From the NCBI GenBank assembly GCA_900545585.1, contig UQZR01000033.1:1-14660 (forward strand): a stretch of DNA of 14,660 bases. The letters run 5' to 3'. The first letter of the stretch is position 1. Every line of letters begins with the position of its first letter. Positions 6,280 to 13,323 of this stretch are shown in pieces. Source of the stretch: an uncultured Eubacteriales bacterium (GTDB lineage: Bacteria > Bacillota > Clostridia > Oscillospirales > Oscillospiraceae). Made by a program: the position numbers and the translations under genes. The notes below the pieces were generated by a model. That model worked only from the letters and a program-made list of their open reading frames with translations, was not told the origin of the DNA and made no database searches.

Positions 6280-6417
6280 ATGAAGAGATTTTTTACGATT
6301 TTTCTGACCTCGCTGCTGGTGCTGTCTCTGGCGGCCTGCGGCGGCGAGGGCAGCAAGGTGGACGCCGCGTGGAAGGACATTTTCGGCGCGGCGGACAACC
6401 AGATCGTGCTGAAGTAA
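6280..6417 (+). CDS. Very small lipoprotein, 45 residues
   Basis: ATG 6280 follows ACGGAGG (6264-6270) at 9 nt and the frame ends at TAA 6415-6417. The product starts MKRFFTIFLTSLLVLSLAAC, a textbook lipoprotein signal: two early basic residues, a hydrophobic core, then lipobox LAAC with Cys at 20. After cleavage only about 26 residues remain, starting CGGEGSKVDAAW and ending QIVLK. That is far shorter than typical lipoproteins. It stands alone, with a strong terminator 19 nt downstream. Options are an intact micro-lipoprotein, a remnant of a longer gene, or a pheromone-type precursor whose signal peptide (LLVLSLAA) is the active part, as known in enterococci. The lipobox and ribosome binding site make translation likely; the role is unknown. 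Confidence 0.65.
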   Translation: MKRFFTIFLTSLLVLSLAACGGEGSKVDAAWKDIFGAADNQIVLK

Positions 6418-6435
6418 CGGTGCGGAAATGTACAT

Positions 6436-6471
6436 AAAAAATCAGCTGCCCATGAGGGCAGCTGATTTTTT
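6436..6471. terminator. Bidirectional terminator between the small lipoprotein gene and serA
   Basis: A 16-bp perfect stem (AAAAAATCAGCTGCCC at 6436-6451 and its complement at 6456-6471) has a 4-nt loop and A/T tracts on both sides. It serves the lipoprotein gene on plus and serA on minus. Confidence 0.9.
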
Positions 6472-6522
6472 ACGGTTGTTTTTTTGGATGCGCGGACGCC
6501 GGATATCGGCGCACGGACATAC

Positions 6523-7428
6523 TTACATGGCCTTGATGATGTCCACGATCTCAACGCCGATGCGCTTCTGAGCCTCGACCGTCGCAGCGCCGATATGCGG
6601 CGTGCAGGACACCATGGGATGGCTGTACAGCGCCTTGTTGGTGGCGGGCTCGTCGGCGTACACATCCAGACCGGCAGCGCGGACCTTGCCGGACTCCAGC
6701 GCAGCCAGCAGAGCGGCCTCGTCCACATTGGTGCCGCGGGAGGTGTTGATGACCACCACGCCGTCCTTCATCTTGGCGATGTTCTCCGCAGAGATCAGCG
6801 CACCGCCGTCCACAGCGGGCGCGTGGACGGATACGAAGTCAGACTTGGCCAGCAGCTCGTCCATCTCCACATAGGGGATGCCCAGCTGCTCCTCGATGCC
6901 GGGGATGTGGAAAATATCGAAGGCGATGACGTTCATGCCGATGGCCTTGGCCATGACGCCCAGATGCTGGCCGATGCGGCCAAAGCCCACGATGCCCAGG
7001 GTCTTGCCCTGCAGCTCAATGCCCTTGCCGTACTCCTTCTTCTTCCACTCGCCGTTGCGCATGGTGTAGCCGGCATCGGAGATGTAGCGGGCGCAGGCGA
7101 ACATGTGGCCCATGGCCAGCTCCGCCACGGACTGGGAGGACGCCCTGGGGGTGTTTTTCACGGCGATGCCATTGGCCTCGGCGTACTTCACGTCGATGTT
7201 ATCCACGCCTACGCCGCCGCGGATGATCAGCTTCAGCTGGCTGCCCTTGGCCTCGTCGATGTGGTTGGCGCGGACCTTGGTCTTGGAGCGGACCACCACC
7301 ACGTCGAAATCACGCAGGGCCTTGCCCAGCTGATCCGGCTCGTAGAACTGCTCCACCACCTCGTGACCCATCTCGCGCAGCTGCGCCATCGCGGTCTTGT
7401 CCATACCGTCAGTAACCAGAATACGCAT
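6523..7428 (-). CDS. serA: D-3-phosphoglycerate dehydrogenase, short form without ACT domain
   Basis: This enzyme oxidises 3-phosphoglycerate to 3-phosphohydroxypyruvate with NAD, the first step of serine synthesis. The frame is open further upstream, but ATG 7428 is chosen: CTCCTTT (7438-7444; AAAGGAG on the coding strand) lies 9 nt before it, and MRILVTDGMD is the usual family start. Motifs include RGGVGVDNID (substrate/NAD region), GFGRIGQHLG (Rossmann GxGxxG), INTSRGTNVDEAAL with catalytic Arg nearby, DVYADEPA with catalytic Glu, and PHIGAAT with catalytic His. At 301 residues it lacks the C-terminal ACT domain used for serine feedback in many SerA proteins. It lies 195 nt downstream of serC on the same strand and no clear promoter was seen in the gap, so co-transcription is likely. 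Other 2-hydroxyacid dehydrogenases look similar, but serC beside it settles the role. Confidence 0.9.
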   Translation of the reverse strand: MRILVTDGMDKTAMAQLREMGHEVVEQFYEPDQLGKALRDFDVVVVRSKTKVRANHIDEAKGSQLKLIIRGGVGVDNIDVKYAEANGIAVKNTPRASSQSVAELAMGHMFACARYISDAGYTMRNGEWKKKEYGKGIELQGKTLGIVGFGRIGQHLGVMAKAIGMNVIAFDIFHIPGIEEQLGIPYVEMDELLAKSDFVSVHAPAVDGGALISAENIAKMKDGVVVINTSRGTNVDEAALLAALESGKVRAAGLDVYADEPATNKALYSHPMVSCTPHIGAATVEAQKRIGVEIVDIIKAM

Positions 7429-7470
7429 GGTAATATTCTCCTTTGCTATTACAATTTGTTGATATTTGTC

Positions 7471-7491
7471 GGGGGCGCCGGGGACGCCCCC
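7471..7491. repeat. GC-rich hairpin element in the serC-serA gap
   Basis: GGGGGCG-ccgggga-CGCCCCC forms a 7-bp all-GC stem. The 195-nt gap (7429-7623) also holds an accgg/ccggt pair near 7570-7595. Similar GC-palindromic intergenic units are common in high-GC gut Clostridia, so this may be one copy of a dispersed repeat or an intercistronic mRNA stem. There is no T-tract, so it is not a terminator. Confidence 0.4.
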
Positions 7492-7623
7492 CCTGCATCG
7501 CCCTGCCGGCGGGTGTTTGCCCCGGCGTGTATGCGGCAGAAATACCACGGCTCAGCCGCTCCGGGCGGCACCGGTGACAGAGATCAGCCGGTGGGAGGGA
7601 CTTAACATCCCCTTTGCAAGTTG

Positions 7624-8715
7624 TTACTTCGTATGCTCGGCCTCGAACTTTTTCAGGAACTCCACCAGCGCCTCAGCGCCCTCGATGGGCATGGCGTTGT
7701 ACACGGAGGCGCGCAGACCGCCCACGGACTTGTGGCCCTTCAGGTTGTCGTAACCTGCGGCCTTGGTGGCGGCCACCACCTCGGCGTCCAGCTCGGCGCT
7801 CTCGGTGACGAAGGGGATGTTCATCAGGCTGCGGAACTCCGGCTCCACGGTACCCTTGAACATCTTGGACTGATCCAGGAAGTCATAGATGACCTTGGCC
7901 TTGGCGATGTTGCGCTTGTGCATCTCCTCCAGGCCGCCGATGCTCTTGAGGTACTTGAACACCTTACCGCAGCAGTAGATGGCCCAGCAGTTGGGGGTGT
8001 TGTACATGGAGCCGTTGTCAGCGTGGGTCTTATAGCTCATGTAGATGGGCATCTTGGGGTCGATGTCCTCGCGGATCAGATCCTCGCGGATGATGACCAC
8101 CACCATGCCGGCGGGGCCTACGTTCTTCTGGACGCCGGCGTAGATCATGCCGTAGTCGGAGACGTTGCAGGGCTTGCTCAGGAACATGGAGGACTGGTCG
8201 GACACCAGCACGTGGCCCTTGGTGTTGGGCAGCTTGCTCCACGTCACGCCGTGGATGGTCTCGTTCTCGCAGATATAGACGTAATCGGTATCCTCGGGGA
8301 TGTCCAGATCGGAGCAGTCGGGGATGTAGCTGTAATTCTTATCCTTGGAGGAGGCGGCCACGATGACCTCACCGTACTTCTTGGCCTCGGCGATGGCCTT
8401 CTTGGACCAGGCGCCGGTCTCGATGTAGACGGCCTTGCCGTTCTTCATCAGATTCCATGCCACGGCGGCAAACTGCAGGGTGGCGCCGCCCTGGATGAAC
8501 AGCACCTTGTAGTTATCGGGGATACCCATCAGATCACGCAGATCGGCCTCGGCCTCGTCGATGATCTGCTGGAACACCTTGGAACGGTGGCTCATCTCCA
8601 TGACGCACATGCCGCTGCCGCGGTAGTTCATCATCTCATCGCGGATCTCCTCCAGGACGGGCTCCGGCATCATGGCAGGGCCCGCGGAGAAATTGAAAGT
8701 ACGACCGTATTTCAT
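7624..8715 (-). CDS. serC: Phosphoserine aminotransferase
   Basis: SerC is a PLP enzyme that transfers the amino group of glutamate to 3-phosphohydroxypyruvate, giving phosphoserine (and the matching step in vitamin B6 synthesis in some bacteria). The 363-residue length is normal. The start RTFNFSAGPAMMPEPVLE and GMCVMEMSHRSK are signatures of the family. QGGATLQFAA binds PLP phosphate, SDQSSMFLSKP precedes the cofactor site, and the Schiff-base lysine lies in YAGVQKNVGPAG. The C-terminal GHKSVGGLRASVYNAM carries the conserved Arg. AGGAGG lies 8 nt before ATG 8715. It is the first gene of the serC-serA unit and is transcribed from a good promoter at 8782-8810, divergent from the CLC gene. A phosphoserine phosphatase gene is not in the window. 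Confidence 0.95.
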   Translation of the reverse strand: MKYGRTFNFSAGPAMMPEPVLEEIRDEMMNYRGSGMCVMEMSHRSKVFQQIIDEAEADLRDLMGIPDNYKVLFIQGGATLQFAAVAWNLMKNGKAVYIETGAWSKKAIAEAKKYGEVIVAASSKDKNYSYIPDCSDLDIPEDTDYVYICENETIHGVTWSKLPNTKGHVLVSDQSSMFLSKPCNVSDYGMIYAGVQKNVGPAGMVVVIIREDLIREDIDPKMPIYMSYKTHADNGSMYNTPNCWAIYCCGKVFKYLKSIGGLEEMHKRNIAKAKVIYDFLDQSKMFKGTVEPEFRSLMNIPFVTESAELDAEVVAATKAAGYDNLKGHKSVGGLRASVYNAMPIEGAEALVEFLKKFEAEHTK

Positions 8716-8781
8716 TTGGTTTTCCTCCTGTTTATATGGTTGATTGGTCCTTCTTTGTTCGTTTTGCTATTGCTAATGTAT

Positions 8782-8810
8782 AGTATACGGCAAAGCTTCG
8801 GCGGAATCAA
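8782..8810 (-). promoter_or_regulatory. Sigma-A promoter of serC-serA
   Basis: On the minus strand TTGATT (8805-8810), 17 bp, then TATACT (8782-8787). The start would be near 8775, with a leader of about 60 nt. No T-box or other known riboswitch core is visible in this short leader. Confidence 0.7.
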
Positions 8811-8888
8811 CAGGGAAAACGAAAATATGTCAGTGTGCCTGAAAAATTTTCAGTTTCGTACAAAGAATATTTGTCCGCCATAGGCGGT

Positions 8889-8917
8889 TTGACAGTCCCG
8901 CCGGAACATGGTAGAAT
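8889..8917 (+). promoter_or_regulatory. Sigma-A promoter of the CLC gene
   Basis: TTGACA (8889-8894), 17 bp, TAGAAT (8912-8917). Because it overlaps an in-frame ATG at 8908, it shows that the CLC protein starts at 8980 instead. Confidence 0.75.
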
Positions 8918-8979
8918 ACCGTGCTGCGGGCTTGCGGACGCAGGCCCCGGAACAAGAGAGAAAAGGCGGTAAGTGGAAT

Positions 8980-10233
8980 ATGGAAGGGCTGCGGAAATAT
9001 CTGGAGCGCATTGGGCTGTACGCCGACGCCATGCTGAAATGGCTGGTCATCGGCGGGCTGGTAGGCGGCGTGGGCGGCGTGGTGGGCGCGCTGTTCCACC
9101 TGGGCGTCAGCTATACCACGGAGGTGCGGCTGGCCCACCCCTGGGTGCTGTATCTGCTGCCGGCGGGCGGTCTCGTCATCGCGGGGCTGTATAAATTATG
9201 TAAACTGGAGGGCAGGGGCACCAACGCCGTCATCGAGTCGGTACACTTCGGCAAGGAGGTGCCGGTGCTTCTGGTGCCGCTGATCTTCGTGTCCACCGTC
9301 ATCACCCACCTGTGCGGCGGCAGCGCCGGACGTGAGGGCGCGGCTCTGCAGATCGGCGGCGGCATCGGCTACCGCACGGGGCGGCTGCTGCATCTGGGGG
9401 AGAAGGACCTGCCCCTGGCCACGCTGTGCGGCATGAGCGGCGTGTTCTCCGCCCTGTTCGGCACGCCCCTGACCGCCACGGTGTTCGCGCTGGAGGTCAT
9501 CAGTGTGGGCGTACTGTACTACGCAGGGCTTGTCCCCTGCATCACGGCGGCCATGGTAGGGTATCTGGTGTCGCTGTGGATGGGTGTGCCGCCCACCCGC
9601 TTCACCGTAGTCATGCCGGCGCTGGACGGCTGGACGCTGCTGCTGGTGGTCGTGCTGGCCATCCTCTGCGCCCTGGTGAGTATTCTGTTCTGCCGCGGGC
9701 TCCACGTCACGGAGCACCTGGCGGAGCGGCTGATGAAGAACAGCTGCCTCCGTGCGGCGGCAGGCGGTGCGGTCATCATCGCGCTGACGCTGCTGCTGGG
9801 CACCACGGACTACAACGGTGCGGGCATGGACGTCATCAGCCGCGCCCTGACCGGTGAGGCCAGTGGGTGGGCGTGGCTTCTGAAGCTGCTGTTCACCGCC
9901 GTCACCATCGGGTGCGGCTTCAAGGGCGGCGAGGTGGTGCCCTCCTTCTTCGTAGGGGCCACCTTCGGCTGTGCCGCCGGGGCCCTGCTGGGCCTGCCGC
10001 CGGGCTTTGCCGCCGCCATCGGGCTGGTGGCCGTGTTCTGCGGCGCGGTGAACTGCCCCATCGCGTCGGTGGTGCTGAGCGTGGAGCTGTTCGGCGCCGA
10101 CGCCATGCTGTATTTTGCCATCGCCTGCGCCATCAGCTACGTGTTGTCCGGCTACTGCGGGCTATACAGCAGCCAGACCATCCTCTACTCCAAGCTGCGG
10201 GCGGAGTTCATCAACGTACACACCAAGGAGTGA
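8980..10233 (+). CDS. CLC-type anion channel/transporter, related to the fluoride/proton antiporter (CLC-F) clade
   Basis: This 417-residue CLC membrane protein moves halide anions, probably in exchange for protons. The start is ATG 8980, 10 nt after AGGCGG and downstream of its promoter. The selectivity motif GGSAGREGA has the gating glutamate E119. GVFSALFGTP (154-163) is the GxFxxxxxTP segment after it, and GFKGGEVVP (313-321) holds E318. The GREG and GFKGGEV forms are those I associate with CLC-F antiporters, not with E. coli ClcA (GSGxPG, GGIFAP). E318 is a key residue there. However, GRGTN (78-82) carries Thr where CLC-F proteins usually have the fluoride-selecting Met, and V320 replaces the expected Thr. 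The anion is therefore uncertain. It is a single-gene unit between its own promoter and terminator. Confidence 0.85.
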   Translation: MEGLRKYLERIGLYADAMLKWLVIGGLVGGVGGVVGALFHLGVSYTTEVRLAHPWVLYLLPAGGLVIAGLYKLCKLEGRGTNAVIESVHFGKEVPVLLVPLIFVSTVITHLCGGSAGREGAALQIGGGIGYRTGRLLHLGEKDLPLATLCGMSGVFSALFGTPLTATVFALEVISVGVLYYAGLVPCITAAMVGYLVSLWMGVPPTRFTVVMPALDGWTLLLVVVLAILCALVSILFCRGLHVTEHLAERLMKNSCLRAAAGGAVIIALTLLLGTTDYNGAGMDVISRALTGEASGWAWLLKLLFTAVTIGCGFKGGEVVPSFFVGATFGCAAGALLGLPPGFAAAIGLVAVFCGAVNCPIASVVLSVELFGADAMLYFAIACAISYVLSGYCGLYSSQTILYSKLRAEFINVHTKE

Positions 10234-10248
10234 GCAAAACAGACGGAA

Positions 10249-10277
10249 AGAGGCATCTCCGGATGCCTCTTTTTTTG
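10249..10277 (+). terminator. Rho-independent terminator of the CLC gene
   Basis: agaggcatc (10249-10257) pairs with gatgcctct (10262-10270) around a tccg loop, followed by a run of T's, 15 nt after the stop codon. Confidence 0.9.
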
Positions 10278-10315
10278 CGTGCGGCACTTTCCGGGACGGA
10301 TGCAGGGTCTGCATG

Positions 10316-10344
10316 TTTACAGGGCTTGACGGGTTTGGTATAAT
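10316..10344 (+). promoter_or_regulatory. Extended -10 sigma-A promoter of the hydrolase-acyltransferase operon
   Basis: TTTACA (10316-10321), 17 bp, and a perfect TATAAT (10339-10344) preceded by TGG (extended -10). The start would be near 10351, about 30 nt before the ATG. Confidence 0.8.
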
Positions 10345-10380
10345 ATGGGTTTGAAGTAATATGCGAAAGGAACGCGGCCT

Positions 10381-12543
10381 ATGGAACTGTCGGCAAAGTT
10401 AGTCCGCTCACAACTGAATTTCTTCAAGCCCTTTGTGGCCAACTGCTCGCTGGAGGTGACCCGCAAGGGACAGGACAAGCTGGGCGAGCTGATGACCGCT
10501 CTCCACAAGCGGGAGGTGCTGGTGAAGGATCACGCCTTTGACAGCTTTCAGGGCGCGTGGGTCATGCCAAAGGATCAGCGGCGCAGCGGCGTCATTCTGT
10601 ATCTCCACGGCGGCGGCTATACCTGCGGCAGTCTGGAGTATGCCAAGGGCTTTGCCGCCACGCTGGCGTCAGAGTGCGGTGTTCGGGTGTTCTGCGCCGC
10701 CTACCGGCTGGCGCCGGAGAACCGGTTCCCCGCCGCGCTGGACGATGCGCTGGAGACCTATCGCTATCTGCTGAAAAAGGGCTACGGGCCCAAGCAGATC
10801 CTGCTGTGCGGCGAGAGCGCCGGAGGCGGGCTGATCTACGCGCTGTGTCTGAAGCTGAAGGAGCTGGGGATGGAGCTGCCCTGCGGCCTCATCGGCATTT
10901 CGCCGTGGACCGATCTCACCGGCTCCGGCGCGTCCTATGAGGAGCACAAGGACATTGACCCCTCCATGACCAAGGCGCTGCTGGAGTTTTACGCCAAGTG
11001 CTACACCGACGATCCCACCGACCCGCTGTGCTCGCCGCTGTTCGGCGATCTGACGGGGCTTCCGCCGTCTCTGCTGTTCGCCGGCGGCGACGAGGTGATG
11101 CTGGACGATGCCCGGCTGCTCCACGAAAAGCTGCTGCAATGCGGATGCCGCAGCAAGCTGCACATCGCGCCGGAGCGGTGGCACGCCTATGTGCTGTACT
11201 GTCTGGAGGAGAATATGGCCGAGGATTTTCAGGCCATCGACCACTTCCTGACCCGCAACCTTTCCCCCGCCCAGAGCCTCCGGTGGATGCGGCTGGACAA
11301 CGCCGCCAAGATCTACCCCGCCGCCAAGCGCCGCAACTGGAACAACTTCTTCCGCCTGTCCGCCACACTGACGGAGACGGTGGACGTTGCCGTTCTGCGC
11401 AGCGCGCTGGACGTGACGGTGCGGCGCTTTCCCTCCATCGCTGTGCGGCTGCGGCGGGGCGTGTTCTGGTACTATCTGGAAGAGATCCCCCACACGCCGC
11501 CTATTCAGGAGGAGAAAAGCTGCCCGCTGGCCCATGTGCCCTTCCAGGAGGTGCGGCGCTGCGCCTTCCGCGTGCTGGTGTACCGCGACCGCATCGCCGT
11601 GGAGTTCTTCCACGCCCTGACCGATGGCACCGGCGGCCTCATCTTCCTGAAAACCCTGGTGGCGGAGTACCTGACCCAGAAGTACGGCGTGGCCATCCCC
11701 GCGGAAAACGGGGTGCTGGGCCGGTTGGAGGAGCCGGACCCCGAGGAGCTGGAGGACAGCTTCCTGCACTATGCCGGTGACGTCACCGCCAGCCGCAAGG
11801 AGGCCACCGCCTACCACCTCAGCGGCACGGCGGAGCGGGATGGCTACAAAAACCTCATTACCATGATGCTGTCCGCCGATGCGGTGCGCGCCTGCGCCAA
11901 GGCGCGGGGCATCTCCGTGACGGAGCTGCTGTGCGCCGCCATGATGCAGGCCATTCTGAACCTGCAGGCGGAGAAGGTGCGGGACCCCCGGCGGCGCAAG
12001 CCGGTGAAGGTACTGGTGCCGGTGAACCTGCGGAGCCTGTTCCCCAGCCGGACGCTGCGGAACTTTGCGTCCTACATCACACCCGAGCTGGACCCCCGCA
12101 TGGGCGAGTGCAGCTTCGAGGAGCTGTGCGGCGAGGTACACCACCGGATGGGGCTGGAGAACAACCGCCGCACCATGCGGGCCAAGTTCGCCGCCAATGT
12201 GGCCAGTGAGAAGTCCCCCGTACTGCGGGTGATGCCGCTGTTCATCAAGAACATCGCCATGAAGGCGGTGTTTGACGCCGTGGGCGAGTGCAAATCCTGC
12301 CTGTGCCTGTCCAATCTGGGCAACGTGCAGCTGCCGGAGGCCATGGCCCCCTACGTCCGGCGGATGGACTTCATCATCGGCGTGCAGGCCGCCGCGCCCC
12401 ACGACTGCGGTGTAGTGACGTGGAACGGCACCATGTATATCAACTGCATCCGCAGCATCCGCGAGCCGGAGCTGGAGATGCATTTCTACCGTGTGCTGCG
12501 GCAGCTGGGGCTCCACGTGAAGGTGGAGAGCAACCAGCGCTGA
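10381..12543 (+). CDS. Two-domain protein: HSL-type alpha/beta hydrolase fused to a condensation/alcohol-acyltransferase-like domain
   Basis: This 720-residue protein begins with AAAGGA 9 nt before ATG 10381. Residues about 60-290 form an alpha/beta hydrolase of the hormone-sensitive lipase type: oxyanion HGGGY (76-80), nucleophile S146 in GESAG, acid D237 (AGGDEV), and H268 (ERWHAY). Residues about 300-715 resemble the CoA-dependent acyltransferase superfamily (wax ester synthase, PapA, alcohol acetyltransferase). They carry the catalytic HxxxDG motif as HALTDG (411-416) and the PVNLR motif (547-551), followed by an SYITPEL segment. Both active sites look intact, so one chain may both cleave and form esters. 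No membrane helix or signal peptide is seen, so it is probably cytoplasmic or peripheral. A zinc-ribbon membrane protein follows 21 nt later. Substrates are unknown; short-acyl or lipid esters are the best guess. Confidence 0.8.
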   Translation: MELSAKLVRSQLNFFKPFVANCSLEVTRKGQDKLGELMTALHKREVLVKDHAFDSFQGAWVMPKDQRRSGVILYLHGGGYTCGSLEYAKGFAATLASECGVRVFCAAYRLAPENRFPAALDDALETYRYLLKKGYGPKQILLCGESAGGGLIYALCLKLKELGMELPCGLIGISPWTDLTGSGASYEEHKDIDPSMTKALLEFYAKCYTDDPTDPLCSPLFGDLTGLPPSLLFAGGDEVMLDDARLLHEKLLQCGCRSKLHIAPERWHAYVLYCLEENMAEDFQAIDHFLTRNLSPAQSLRWMRLDNAAKIYPAAKRRNWNNFFRLSATLTETVDVAVLRSALDVTVRRFPSIAVRLRRGVFWYYLEEIPHTPPIQEEKSCPLAHVPFQEVRRCAFRVLVYRDRIAVEFFHALTDGTGGLIFLKTLVAEYLTQKYGVAIPAENGVLGRLEEPDPEELEDSFLHYAGDVTASRKEATAYHLSGTAERDGYKNLITMMLSADAVRACAKARGISVTELLCAAMMQAILNLQAEKVRDPRRRKPVKVLVPVNLRSLFPSRTLRNFASYITPELDPRMGECSFEELCGEVHHRMGLENNRRTMRAKFAANVASEKSPVLRVMPLFIKNIAMKAVFDAVGECKSCLCLSNLGNVQLPEAMAPYVRRMDFIIGVQAAAPHDCGVVTWNGTMYINCIRSIREPELEMHFYRVLRQLGLHVKVESNQR

Positions 12544-12564
12544 TACGGGAAAGGAGCGAAAACA

Positions 12565-13263
12565 ATGTATTGTATCAAATGCGGCGTGGAGCTGGCCGAC
12601 AGTGAAAAGGTGTGTCCTCTGTGCGGGACCCGTGTGTTCCACCCCGATCTGCCCTGCGGGCAGGCCGAGAGCCCGTATCCGCCGGATGTCAGCCCCCGTG
12701 TAGAGGACGTGAGCCGCGCGGGCGTGCTGTTCGTGCTGACGGTGCTGTTTCTGCTGCCGGCGGTGATCTCCGTGCTGTGCGACTGGCGGCTCAGCGGCGG
12801 CATCGTATGGTCCGGCTACGTAGTGGGCGGGCTGGTGCTGCTGTATACCACCGTGGTGCTGCCCCTGTGGTTCAAGCGGCCCAACCCTGTGATCTTCGTG
12901 CCGGTGGACTTCGCGGTCATCGGCGTGTACCTGCTGTATATCAATTGCGCCACCCACGGCCACTGGTTCATGAGCTTCGCCCTGCCGGTGACGGGGACGG
13001 CCATGGTACTGGTAACGGCGGTGGTGGCGCTGCTGCGGTACGTGCCGGCGGGCGCACTGTATATCTGCGGCGGCGGGCTCATCCTGTCCGGTGCCTACGC
13101 CGTGCTGGTGGAGTGGCTGCTGAATGTGACCTTCCGGCTGCACGACACATTTCTGTGGTCGTTCTACCCGCTGGCGGTGTGTACCGTGCTGGGCGCCATG
13201 CTGCTGGTCATTGCGGTGTGCAAGCCCCTGCGCCGCAGCCTGCACCGGAAGTTTTTCCTGTGA
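12565..13263 (+). CDS. Zinc-ribbon multi-pass membrane protein (DUF6320-like)
   Basis: The 232-residue protein starts MYCIKCGVELADSEKVCPLCG: four Cys (3, 6, 17, 20) forming a treble-clef/zinc-ribbon pair C-x2-C...C-x2-C. After a Pro-rich linker (about 27-48) come about six hydrophobic helices filling residues 50-225, and a basic C-terminal tail. AAGGAG lies 8 nt before the ATG and the gene follows the acyltransferase fusion by 21 nt, so they are co-transcribed. From memory it matches DUF6320, a family often found next to such alcohol-acyltransferase-like genes. It may anchor or assist that enzyme at the membrane. This role is inferred from context and not from any known activity. Confidence 0.75.
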   Translation: MYCIKCGVELADSEKVCPLCGTRVFHPDLPCGQAESPYPPDVSPRVEDVSRAGVLFVLTVLFLLPAVISVLCDWRLSGGIVWSGYVVGGLVLLYTTVVLPLWFKRPNPVIFVPVDFAVIGVYLLYINCATHGHWFMSFALPVTGTAMVLVTAVVALLRYVPAGALYICGGGLILSGAYAVLVEWLLNVTFRLHDTFLWSFYPLAVCTVLGAMLLVIAVCKPLRRSLHRKFFL

Positions 13264-13275
13264 AGAAAATATGAA

Positions 13276-13312
13276 AAAAACAGGACCGTTCCATGTGAAC
13301 GGTCCTGTTTTT
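13276..13312. terminator. Bidirectional Rho-independent terminator
   Basis: aaaaacaggaccgtt (13276-13290) pairs with aacggtcctgttttt (13298-13312) around a 7-nt loop. It ends the acyltransferase operon and, on the minus strand, the BspA-like gene that stops at 13324. Confidence 0.9.
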
Positions 13313-13323
13313 GTGTGTGGCAG

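Noticed and set aside
7429..7548. N-terminal extension of SerA to 7548
   Set aside because: The extra 40 residues are Pro/Gly/Arg-rich intergenic sequence. The family start MRILVTDG and AAAGGAG point to 7428.
8908..8979. N-terminal extension of the CLC protein to ATG 8908
   Set aside because: That ATG lies inside the promoter (TTGACA...TAGAAT 8889-8917), so it would not be transcribed. ATG 8980 fits the ribosome binding site and family start.
8918..8979. Fluoride riboswitch before the CLC gene
   Set aside because: The short leader lacks the conserved GGNGAUGG start and the pseudoknot elements of that riboswitch.
10326..10344. TTGACG as -35 for the hydrolase operon
   Set aside because: It is only 7 bp from TATAAT. 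TTTACA at 10316-10321 has the correct 17-bp spacing.
10669..13245. 858-codon minus-strand frame opposite the hydrolase fusion and DUF6320 genes
   Set aside because: It spans two well-supported plus-strand genes, is rich in His, Gln and Arg as shadow frames are, and has no ribosome binding site or motif.
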